A stretch of DNA of 23,561 nt, from the NCBI GenBank assembly GCA_963661545.1, contig CAVLCU010000021.1, forward strand, positions 1-23,561, given 5' to 3'. The position numbers were made by a program, and so were the translations under genes. Origin of the DNA: Scatomonas sp963661545. GTDB lineage: Bacteria; Bacillota; Clostridia; Lachnospirales; Lachnospiraceae. This document shows positions 8,113-14,302 of this stretch, piece after piece. Positions within the stretch are counted from its first letter, which is position 1; the number at the start of each line of letters is the position of its first letter. The notes beneath the pieces were generated by a model, which made no database searches, was not told where the DNA came from, and saw only the letters and a list, made by a program, of their open reading frames with translations.

Positions 8113-9828
8113 ATGGAGAGGAAGAAGCTGCCGGTGGGCATTGAGAATTTTGCGGAAATCCGACAGCAGGATTTCTACTATGTAGATAAAACGGGCCTGA
8201 TCGAGGAGCTCTTGGAGGGCTGGGGAAAGGTCAATCTCTTTACCCGTCCCAGGCGCTTTGGCAAGACCTTGAATATGAGCATGCTGAAGAGCTTTTTTCA
8301 GGTGGGAACTTCCCCCGATCTTTTCCAGGGGCTGGCGATTGCCCGGAATCAGACCCTATGCCGGACTTATCAGGGAAAATATCCGGTGGTCTATGTATCC
8401 CTGAAGGGGGTGGATGGGCCGGATTATGAGACGGCCTGCGGACGTCTCAAGGAGATCCTTCTGGAAGAGGCTTCCCGTCTTCAATATTTATTGGACAGCG
8501 ATCGGATCTCTGCCACAGACAAGCTGCCTCTGCGGCTTTGGCTGGAGAGGGAGAAGGAGGCTCCTGATCTGGCTGCCTCCCTGCGTATCTTCTGCAAGCT
8601 TTTGGAGAAACACTATGGAAGAAAAACCATCCTTCTAATCGATGAATATGATGTTCCCCTGGACAAGGCCTACCAATATGGCTATTACCAGCAGATGGCG
8701 GATCTGATCCGAGCCATGTTCGGCGCAGCCCTGAAGACCAATGACAGCCTCTTTTTCGCCGTGCTGACCGGCTGCCTGCGGGTGTCCAAGGAGAGTATTT
8801 TCACAGGACTGAACAATCTGATGGTGCATTCCATCAGCGATGTGAAATACGAGGAATACTTTGGCTTTGGCGAGCAGGATGTTGCCGCTATGCTGACTTA
8901 TTACGGCCTGGAGGCCCATGGGGATCAGATGAGGGAATGGTATGACGGCTATCGGTTCGGTGACCGTGCGATCTATTGCCCCTGGGATGTCATCAACTAT
9001 TGCTATACCCTGCGCAGCGATCCCCTGGCGGAGCCCAGGGCCTATTGGATCAATACCAGCGGCAACGACATGGTGAAGCGCCTGATCTGTCATGGGAGTG
9101 CCGGTACGACCCAGATGGAGATAGAAAGTCTGATTGCCGGCGGGAGGATCGTCAAGACCTTAAATGAGAATCTGACTCATAACGAAATCGATGAGAATCT
9201 GGAAAATATCTGGAGCCTTCTCTATATGACCGGCTACCTTACCTCTGCCAGCCGACCTTCTGAGGGCCGCTACAGCCTGCGCATTCCCAACAAGGAGATT
9301 CTGCAGATCTACAAGCAGCAGGTCCTGCAATGGTTTCGGGATAAAATCCAGGCAGAAGCCCATAGATTGGCAAGTCTCTATGCAGCCTTTGAAAGGGGGG
9401 AGGGGGAGACCATCCGGGAGTTTCTGGATAACCAGCTCCTGGATACGGTAAGCTTCTACGATGCCTACGAATCCTTCTACCATGGCTTTCTGCTGGCTCT
9501 TCTTAGTACCTGCGGGGATTGGCAGGTTACCTCCAATGCGGAAACGGGCAGGGGTCGCAGTGATATCCTGGTTCAGAGAAAGGACAGGAAAGTGGGTTTC
9601 GTGGTGGAGATTAAAAATGTAAGGGAGGAGAAGGAGCTGGACGCAGCCTGCCAAAAGGCGATGAAGCAGATCGAGGAAAGGGATTATACGGCTCTTTTGC
9701 GCCGCTATCGGGTGAAAAAGATATGGACCTATGCCATTGCCTTCTGGGAGAAGGAATGCAAGGTTCTGGTGGGGTCGGTCCTCCTTCCTTGTGAAGGAGA
9801 CGCCAGCCGTCCCGGGAGGTCCTTATGA
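8113..9828 (+). CDS. AAA-ATPase-like / PD-(D/E)XK nuclease domain protein
   Basis: Protein of 571 aa of the large family that joins an AAA-ATPase_like N-terminal domain to a PD-(D/E)XK C-terminal domain. The start (LPVGIENFAEIR, YYVDKTGLI, FTRPRRFGKT with Lys51) is diagnostic. The Walker B-like segment is LLIDEYDVPL around Asp177-Asp180. The nuclease-like core has Asp484 in GRGRSDI and Glu499-x-Lys501 in VVEIK. These proteins are strongly multiplied in gut Clostridia and Bacteroidetes; their role is not settled, and mobile-element or defence links have been proposed. The ribosome site CAGGAGGG ends 9 bases before the start. The stop TGA overlaps the ATG of the next gene (ATGA at 9825-9828), which suggests coupling to the peptide locus but may be coincidence. 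Confidence 0.88.
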   Translation: MERKKLPVGIENFAEIRQQDFYYVDKTGLIEELLEGWGKVNLFTRPRRFGKTLNMSMLKSFFQVGTSPDLFQGLAIARNQTLCRTYQGKYPVVYVSLKGVDGPDYETACGRLKEILLEEASRLQYLLDSDRISATDKLPLRLWLEREKEAPDLAASLRIFCKLLEKHYGRKTILLIDEYDVPLDKAYQYGYYQQMADLIRAMFGAALKTNDSLFFAVLTGCLRVSKESIFTGLNNLMVHSISDVKYEEYFGFGEQDVAAMLTYYGLEAHGDQMREWYDGYRFGDRAIYCPWDVINYCYTLRSDPLAEPRAYWINTSGNDMVKRLICHGSAGTTQMEIESLIAGGRIVKTLNENLTHNEIDENLENIWSLLYMTGYLTSASRPSEGRYSLRIPNKEILQIYKQQVLQWFRDKIQAEAHRLASLYAAFERGEGETIREFLDNQLLDTVSFYDAYESFYHGFLLALLSTCGDWQVTSNAETGRGRSDILVQRKDRKVGFVVEIKNVREEKELDAACQKAMKQIEERDYTALLRRYRVKKIWTYAIAFWEKECKVLVGSVLLPCEGDASRPGRSL

Positions 9829-10566
9829 CAGAATTTCAGATNNNNNNNNNNGATTAAGCTGGCAGGCCAGGTGATAGAGATCCGGGCTCTTTACCCGGAA
9901 GTAGGCCGGATGTGCCAGCCCTATCTCTGCCAGGGGCAAAAGCCGGATCTGCGGGTAATCAGTTCTCAGGCAGGGATCGAATATGAGAAAAAGAGGAAGG
10001 AAGGCGGGGATTCGGAGGTGTCGGAAGCCTATCTGGAGACCCTGGCGGTCTACCGATCCATTGCGGAGCAGATGCCCAGCCATTCTGCCTTCCTGATGCA
10101 CGGGTCTGCCGTGGCGGTGGGTCAGGAGGCTTACCTCTTCGCTGCCGCCAGCGGGGTGGGCAAGACCACCCGTACCACCCGGTGGCTGGACCAGATTCCA
10201 GGCTCCTATGTGGTCAATGGGGACAAGCCCCTGCTGAAGGTGACTCCTGACCGGGTATGGGTCTGCGGTACTCCCTGGTCCGGCAAGGAAAGACTGCATA
10301 CCAATACCTGTGTTCCCCTGAAAGCCATCCTGCTGTTAGAAAGGGATGGGGAAAGCTCTCTGCGGAAAATTCCATTTTCGGAGGCCTTCGTGCCCCTCCT
10401 GCGACAAACCTACCGAACGGAGGATCCGGGAGAAATGGCCAAAACCCTGAGCCTGCTGAAAGAGCTGGAGTCCCGGGTGGATTGCTACAGCTACCATACC
10501 AATCTGGAGGATACCGACATGAACCACCTCTATGAGAGGATCCGATCCTCCCAACCGGAAGCATAG
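9825..10566 (+). CDS. HPr-kinase-like ATP-binding protein of the peptide locus (start region crosses assembly gap)
   Basis: About 245 aa. A P-loop lies in FAAASGVGKTTRTTRWL (codons near 10138-10190), preceded by HGSAVAV and followed by NGDKPLLKV, the layout of HPr kinase/phosphorylase C-terminal domains. Such proteins recur beside PqqD-type genes in RiPP clusters; in some lasso-peptide loci a homologue phosphorylates the precursor. The N-terminal HPrK domain is absent. The likely start is ATG 9825 (MTEFQ), with GGGAGG upstream and ATGA overlap with the previous stop. The reading frame downstream of the gap (IKLAGQVIEIRALYP) joins that start only if the true gap length is a multiple of three, so the ten Ns cannot be exact. 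Confidence is good for the fold and modest for the role. Confidence 0.75.
9842..9851. other. Assembly gap (10 N)
   Basis: Ten consecutive N bases fall inside the 5' end of the HPr-kinase-like gene. The frame argument given for that gene implies a true length divisible by three. Confidence 0.95.
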
Positions 10567-10624
10567 AGGGGATCCAATCATAGAGGAAACGCCTGCCAAC
10601 TGATCGAATTTACCGAAACAAAGG

Positions 10625-10653
10625 TTGCCAGCCCCCGGGGATTATGATACAAT
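10625..10653 (+). promoter_or_regulatory. Promoter of the PqqD/radical SAM/precursor operon
   Basis: TTGCCA (10625-10630) is followed by exactly 17 bp and then TACAAT (10648-10653), each close to consensus. The start would be near 10660, giving a leader of about 68 nt before the PqqD gene. A weak CCCTAAGGG stem with CTTTTC lies in that leader. Confidence 0.65.
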
Positions 10654-10727
10654 ACGAGAAAATGAAGTCTGCCGGGATTCCCTAAGGGGCTTTTCGACAT
10701 CCTATTAAGATATGAGGAGACATCGCA

Positions 10728-10991
10728 TTGAAGTTAAAGCATACCTTTGAAATGATGGAGATTGATGAGCAGCAGATGGCTGTTCCGGTAGGGGATGGGG
10801 CGGAGGCCTTCCATGGTATCCTGAAGCTGAACCAGAGTGCAGCGGCCATCCTGAACCTCCTGAAGGAGGATACCACCGAGGAGGAGATAGTGGGGAAGCT
10901 GAAGGAGACCTATGATTCCCCCGAGGAGGAGATCCGAACCTATGTCCATGACTATGTGGAAGAACTGAAGAAGGCTGGATTTGTGGACTAA
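10728..10991 (+). CDS. PqqD family RiPP recognition protein (TTG start)
   Basis: Protein of 87 aa matching the PqqD fold, the RiPP precursor recognition element that binds leader peptides and delivers them to the modifying enzyme. Visible features are the early strand MKLKHTFEMMEIDEQQMAVP, then HGILKLNQSAAAILNLLKED, the helix TTEEEIVGKLKETYDSPEEEI and the final helix VHDYVEELKKAGFVD. This is the usual PqqD pattern, and the length is typical for a stand-alone member. The start is TTG at 10728, with AGGAGA 7 bases upstream; no in-frame ATG fits. It lies directly before the radical SAM gene and probably serves it, with the acidic leader of the two Cys-rich precursors as the likely ligand (inference). 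Confidence 0.9.
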   Translation: MKLKHTFEMMEIDEQQMAVPVGDGAEAFHGILKLNQSAAAILNLLKEDTTEEEIVGKLKETYDSPEEEIRTYVHDYVEELKKAGFVD

Positions 10992-11033
10992 GGCCCCTGC
11001 TGCACGCAGTTTGGCCCCGTCGCGAAGGCCAGC

Positions 11034-11066
11034 CGGCTGCTCCGCAGGAAGGTGCTCCCACAGTCG
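11034..11066 (-). repeat. Hairpin element copy 3 (between PqqD and radical SAM genes)
   Basis: On the minus strand this reads CGACTGT-GGGA-GCAC, a short loop, then TGC-GGA-GCAGCCG. It is the same order and internal-loop sequence as the right-edge repeats, with one mismatch and one wobble in the outer stem. No clear GATA hairpin flanks it, so it is a degenerate single copy. It fills most of the 108-bp gap between the two genes. Confidence 0.65.
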
Positions 11067-11099
11067 CCGTCACAGGGAAGGAATCACAGGGAATCATCG

Positions 11100-12512
11100 A
11101 TGCAGGTAATAAAGAAAGCCAGATCCCGGGTTGCCAAAGCCTGGGGCATACAGAAGGTCAGGGATATTCCCTATCGCTTATTGACCTATACCCTCCAAAC
11201 CCACTGGGAGGAGGGACTTCTCCTCTACAATGTTATGACAGGGGAACTCCTGCAGCTGGATCCGGAGGAAAAGCGCTTCCTGGAGAGTCTGCCGGGCAGA
11301 GTTCCGGATTCCTGCCGGGATTTGATTGAGAAGCATTTTCTGGTGCCGGAGGACTACGATGAGAGGAAGGCCACCGGCCAGATCCGCCGGGTTCTGAGCG
11401 CTCTGCAGAATCAGAAGGATATTACAGGATATACCATCCTTCCCACCACCCATTGCAATGCCAGATGCTTTTACTGCTATGAATGCAATTATGAGCACAT
11501 CCATATGACCCGGGAGCGGGCCCATGAGGTGGTGCAATATATTGTGGAACACAGCCATGGGAAGAAGGTTTCCCTCCAGTGGTTTGGGGGAGAACCTCTG
11601 GTGGGGGTCAGGATTATTTCCCAGATTTGCAGGGAACTGACCGAGCAGGGAGTGGAATTCACCTCCTCCATGATCAGCAACGGAGCCCTCTTTGATGCTC
11701 AGCTGGTGGAGGAAGCCAAGAATCTCTGGAAGCTGAAGAGCGTTCAGATTACCATAGATGGAACAGAGGAGGTCTACAATCGGGTCAAGGCCTATGTGGG
11801 CATGAAGGGAAGTCCTTATCGGCGAGTCCTGTCCAACATCCGCCTCCTGTCCCAGGCGGGAATCCGGGTTTCCATCCGCATTAACCTGGGCTTCCATAAT
11901 ATGGACGACACCCGAAATCTGATAGAGGAATTGAGTCAGACCTTTGCAGACCAGGAGCTTGTATCCATGTATGTCCACGAGCTCTTCGAGGGGGAGGGCA
12001 CCAAGCCCAGGCTCTATACCCAGGAGGAGAAGGATTACCTGGCCAGCCTGGTTCTGGACTTCAATGCTGCCATCGCCGGCAAGGGGATGTACCGGAGGGA
12101 CAAAAGCCTTCCCTCCCTGACCCTGTCCCATTGTATGGCGGACCAGGATGGCTCCCTCATCATCCAGCCCGGGGGCCAGCTGACCAAGTGTGAGCACAGC
12201 CCGGCTCTGGAACACTTCGGTACCATAGATTCCCCCCAGTGGGATTTAGACCGTATAGGGCTGTGGAAGACCCATGCAGAGCTACCCCAATGTTGGGATT
12301 GTCCCCTCTATCCCTCCTGCATTTGGCCGGTTAAATGCCCCTCCACCGGGGAATGCCGGGGACCCCTGCAGAGGAAGAAGATAGAGGATGCCCGGGAGGC
12401 TATGGCAGAGGCAGCAAGAGACAGCAGAGAAAAAAGACAGGCAGAAGATAAGAGACAGGAAGAAGAGACAGCCAGGGAAGAGACAGAGGGAAAAAGAGAA
12501 ATCAGGAGGTGA
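11100..12512 (+). CDS. Radical SAM/SPASM peptide maturase
   Basis: Protein of 470 aa. The radical SAM cluster motif is CNARCFYC (Cys119, Cys123, Cys126), followed by the SAM-binding WFGGEPL. The C-terminal SPASM region has seven cysteines (345, 364, 398, 401, 407, 413, 419), enough for two auxiliary Fe-S clusters as in thioether-forming maturases. The N-terminal 100 residues (LLLYNVMTGELLQLDPEE) resemble the leader-handling region found in such enzymes. A charged coiled tail of about 45 residues without cysteines ends the protein. I chose ATG 11100 over 11052 because the upstream part lies in the hairpin repeat. The gene is followed after 5 bases by the first Cys-rich precursor, which supports its role as the modifying enzyme. 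The linkage made (sactionine, ranthionine or other) cannot be read from sequence. Confidence 0.9.
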   Translation: MQVIKKARSRVAKAWGIQKVRDIPYRLLTYTLQTHWEEGLLLYNVMTGELLQLDPEEKRFLESLPGRVPDSCRDLIEKHFLVPEDYDERKATGQIRRVLSALQNQKDITGYTILPTTHCNARCFYCYECNYEHIHMTRERAHEVVQYIVEHSHGKKVSLQWFGGEPLVGVRIISQICRELTEQGVEFTSSMISNGALFDAQLVEEAKNLWKLKSVQITIDGTEEVYNRVKAYVGMKGSPYRRVLSNIRLLSQAGIRVSIRINLGFHNMDDTRNLIEELSQTFADQELVSMYVHELFEGEGTKPRLYTQEEKDYLASLVLDFNAAIAGKGMYRRDKSLPSLTLSHCMADQDGSLIIQPGGQLTKCEHSPALEHFGTIDSPQWDLDRIGLWKTHAELPQCWDCPLYPSCIWPVKCPSTGECRGPLQRKKIEDAREAMAEAARDSREKRQAEDKRQEEETAREETEGKREIRR

Positions 12513-12517
12513 GAGTT

Positions 12518-12679
12518 ATGAAGGCAAGAATGGAAAAACCCCAGATGGAGATGGTAGAGTTCGAGGCAGAGGATATCATTACGTCCAGTGGGGGGGGATG
12601 CTCGGGTGATTGCATCAAAGTTTGCACCAATGAGTGTCAAACTGTATGTCAATCAAATTGCAATGAGGTCACCCCATGA
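12518..12679 (+). CDS. Cys-rich RiPP precursor 1 (six Cys, every fourth residue)
   Basis: Small gene of 53 codons with AGGAGGTGAG just upstream. The leader contains MEKPQMEMVEFEAEDIITSS, then GGG, then the core. Cysteines sit at 28, 32, 36, 40, 44 and 48: six with exactly three residues between each pair. The stretch CTNECQTVCQSNC strongly resembles the core of SCIFF (six cysteines in forty-five residues) peptides, the thioether-bearing ranthipeptides, but the leader is of a different type. It sits 5 bp after the SPASM maturase gene. The Gly-Gly before the first Cys could be the C39 peptidase site. The Gly codons are an eight-G run at 12590-12597. Confidence 0.88.
   Translation: MKARMEKPQMEMVEFEAEDIITSSGGGCSGDCIKVCTNECQTVCQSNCNEVTP
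12590..12597 (+). repeat. G8 homopolymer at the leader/core junction
   Basis: Eight consecutive G bases encode the Gly-Gly-Gly directly before Cys28 of precursor 1. One extra G would bring a stop four codons after the run; one fewer would open a longer Cys-poor frame to about 12905. Confidence 0.85.
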
Positions 12680-12980
12680 TGACAGGATGAAAACCAATCC
12701 GAGAGTATGGGTCACAGAGAACAGGGGCAGCTGCGTCAGCACCAATCCGGTGGGGGAGCAGCTGCCCTTTCCTCACAGCGGGATGCCAGGAGCTCTGCCG
12801 GAGTTTTTCAGAAAAAACGCAACAAGGATTAGCCCTCCTGCCGTCTCCTTCGTATCTATAAGTACAGTAGTTAAACCCCTTGCATTTCTGGCTCAGATGT
12901 GGTAATTTATCAAGGTGAAAGAAACTCGGATGAGAATTAGGGGTTTTGCGACTGAATACAAATGACAGGAGGATAAAACC
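12680..12980 (+). other. Intergenic region between the two Cys-rich precursors
   Basis: Three hundred bases without a credible gene. It holds hairpin element copy 4 at 12725-12767. It also has a long-range 8-bp pairing, AAACCCCT (12873-12880) with AGGGGTTT (12939-12946), enclosing 58 nt. A weak promoter candidate is TTGCAT at 12880-12885, 17 bp, then TAATTT at 12903-12908. The ribosome site ACAGGAGGA precedes the second precursor. Confidence 0.6.
12725..12767 (+). repeat. Hairpin element copy 4 (after precursor 1)
   Basis: The outer stem is a perfect 10 bp, GGGCAGCTGC (12725-12734) with GCAGCTGCCC (12758-12767). An internal loop follows, then the inner stem CACC/GGTG with loop AATCC. CCCTTTCCTC follows, not a clean T-tract. 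It could slow or end transcription after precursor 1 or protect its mRNA 3' end. Confidence 0.75.
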
Positions 12981-13109
12981 ATGAAGTTAGAGAAGCCAGA
13001 GATGGAGATTGTAGAGTTTGAGGCAGAGGATATTATCTGTACAAGCGGGGAGTGCTCGTCAAACTGTCCGCAGGATGGCTCTGTTCATTGCAAACAAGAT
13101 GTAGCCTGA
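12981..13109 (+). CDS. Cys-rich RiPP precursor 2 (same leader, different core)
   Basis: Gene of 42 codons with ACAGGAGGA ending 8 bases before the ATG. The leader LEKPEMEIVEFEAEDII matches that of precursor 1 in nearly every position, while the core differs. Cysteines are at 20, 25, 29 and 37 (spacings four, three and seven residues), with Asp, Ser, Asn and Gln between them. The Gly-Gly before the first core Cys of precursor 1 is replaced by Gly-Glu, and one Cys already lies within the conserved leader end (IICTSGEC). The shared leader shows that both peptides use the same maturation machinery. The product is unknown. Confidence 0.85.
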   Translation: MKLEKPEMEIVEFEAEDIICTSGECSSNCPQDGSVHCKQDVA

Positions 13110-13146
13110 GTAGAATATTATACAGGTGTAAGGAGGACAGAATAAT

Positions 13147-13404
13147 ATGAGCGATAAGGTTTTGCTGGGGGAAGCCGAACTTGACAATGTGCAAGGGGGA
13201 ATGATGAAGTTTAGCGGCGGCAATATGATCATGACCTATACACATAACGATGGGACGATTACGAAATATCCGATTACCAATGGCGATTCGCAGGCGGCTT
13301 ATGACCGGTGTCTGATTCTTCATGCCCAATATCATAATCAGGAGGACTATATCCTGGAGATCCTTCAGAAGGAAGGGATTGTGGGAGAGCAGATCTATCC
13401 TTGA
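13147..13404 (+). CDS. Double-glycine-leader peptide
   Basis: Gene of 85 codons with AGGAGG at 13131-13136. The N-terminus MSDKVLLGEAELDNVQGG is a classic double-glycine leader (acidic ELDNVQGG), the site cut by C39 peptidase exporters. The predicted mature part is 67 residues: a Gly/Met-rich segment (MMKFSGGNMIMTYTHNDGT) and then a helical half (DSQAAYDRCLILHAQYHNQ, EDYILEILQKEG). There is a single cysteine, so it is not an obvious substrate of the SPASM enzyme. It is a likely substrate of the C39 ABC transporter encoded 1.4 kb downstream. It could be a bacteriocin-like peptide, a signal or an immunity-related partner; I recognise no specific family. Confidence 0.82.
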   Translation: MSDKVLLGEAELDNVQGGMMKFSGGNMIMTYTHNDGTITKYPITNGDSQAAYDRCLILHAQYHNQEDYILEILQKEGIVGEQIYP

Positions 13405-13564
13405 TCCTGAAGGGTGATGGGACAATCCGTGTAACCGGAGGTTTAGGTATTGTGACACCAAAACCAATTTTACAGAATAGATGACAAAGAACCGATAGAG
13501 GTCTAGCTGGCAGGGGTGTCGGTTGGGCCTCTTTTTGGACAAAGGACGAAAGGGAGGATTTGAT
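13405..13564 (+). promoter_or_regulatory. Short intergenic region before the sigma-factor unit
   Basis: This gap holds a possible promoter (TTGTGA 13450-13455, 17 bp, CAGAAT 13473-13478) and the terminator listed next. A short open stretch in another frame (GDGTIRVTGGLGIVTPKP) faintly recalls NDGTITKYPITNGD of the preceding peptide and could be a remnant of a duplicated precursor; the support is weak. Confidence 0.4.
13490..13536 (+). terminator. Terminator with competing upstream pairing
   Basis: AGAGGTC (13497-13503) pairs with GGCCTCT (13526-13532, one wobble) and is followed by TTTT, an intrinsic-type terminator with a long loop. AACCGA (13490-13495) can pair with TCGGTT (13519-13524) in a crossing arrangement that would exclude or pseudoknot the terminator. 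It separates the precursor genes from the sigma-factor unit. Confidence 0.55.
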
Positions 13565-13789
13565 ATGACCATGGGATTACAGCATTTGTTTGATATGCAG
13601 CATTTTGAGCCCAATAGCAAGCTTCAGTCTCTGATTGATGATACCATGAGAAGATATGGGGGATCCGGCCGCCAGGAGTTGGGGGAATCGGATCTGGAGA
13701 TGTTATATGCAGCGGGAATGCCCTATGCTTCCGAGGGGAAGAAGGGCTTTGGTCAGCAGGGTGAGGATCTGGACGAATGGCGGCCGTGA
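13565..13789 (+). CDS. Small leader-like protein, possible export substrate
   Basis: Gene of 74 codons with AGGGAGG ending 7 bases before ATG 13565, which I prefer to the upstream 13523. I do not recognise a family. The middle (QELGESDLEMLYAAG) resembles the end of Nif11/NHLP-type or double-glycine leaders, where an acidic ELxxxELxxVxAAG precedes the cleavage site. That would leave a 23-residue tail (MPYASEGKKGFGQQGEDLDE plus WRP). The N-terminal half is a helical segment (LQHLFDMQHF, KLQSLIDDTMRRYGG). Its stop lies inside the start of the sigma-factor gene (13-base overlap), so the two are coupled. It might be a precursor for the transporter pair, or a regulator of the sigma factor. Confidence 0.65.
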   Translation: MTMGLQHLFDMQHFEPNSKLQSLIDDTMRRYGGSGRQELGESDLEMLYAAGMPYASEGKKGFGQQGEDLDEWRP

Positions 13790-14289
13790 CAGTCGAGGAC
13801 ATATACAAGAATTATTATAAGAAAGTAAGCGGTTTTGTCTACAAGAAGGTAGGGGACTACAATGTGGTGGAGGATATTGTATCGGATGTCTTTCTGAAGA
13901 TCGCCAGCAATATCGACCGCTTTGACCCCCAGAAGGCGGCGGTGTCCACCTGGGTATATACCATTACCAACCGGACAGTGCTGGATTATTACCGGACCCG
14001 GAAGGTACACGGGCAGATTCCGGAGGAGGATGGAGCCACCGGAGCCATGCCGGAGACTCTGGTGGACAGCGCCCCCCTGGATTCGGATCTGATGGCCAAG
14101 GAGCAGCTGGCGGAGCTGGCGGATGCCCTGGAGCGGATTCCCCAGAGATCCCGGGATATCCTGATTCTCCATTATTACCAGAATATGACCCTCAAGGAGG
14201 TTGCCCAGCGCATTGGCATGTCCTATGCCAATATTAAGCTGGTCCACAAGAAGGCTCTGGTGGAGCTGCGGCAGCTGATGGCATCGTGA
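13777..14289 (+). CDS. ECF-type RNA polymerase sigma factor
   Basis: Protein of 170 aa with only sigma regions 2 and 4. Region 2 is at about residues 8-70 (YKNYYKKVSGFVYKKVGDYN, EDIVSDVFLKI, STWVYTITNRTVLDYYR). Region 4 is at about 110-168 (LERIPQRSRDILILHYYQN, TLKEVAQRIGMSYANIKLVH). This is the extracytoplasmic-function arrangement. No membrane anti-sigma gene follows; the next gene is the short membrane-fusion-like protein. It lies between the peptide genes and the exporter, so it probably directs transcription of part of this locus (inference). The start ATG 13777 overlaps the preceding gene; GTG 13786 is an alternative. Confidence 0.9.
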   Translation: MAAVTVEDIYKNYYKKVSGFVYKKVGDYNVVEDIVSDVFLKIASNIDRFDPQKAAVSTWVYTITNRTVLDYYRTRKVHGQIPEEDGATGAMPETLVDSAPLDSDLMAKEQLAELADALERIPQRSRDILILHYYQNMTLKEVAQRIGMSYANIKLVHKKALVELRQLMAS

Positions 14290-14302
14290 AAGGGTAGAGG
14301 AT

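Noticed and set aside
12588..12905. 105-codon frame across the gap after precursor 1
   Set aside because: It overlaps precursor 1 out of frame and runs through the hairpin repeat; no ribosome site or family features. It matters only as the outcome of a one-base loss in the G8 run.
13400..13480. Possible remnant of a second GG-type precursor (GDGTIRVTGGLG)
   Set aside because: Similarity to the preceding peptide is limited to a few residues and there is no start codon or ribosome site; noted only as weak.
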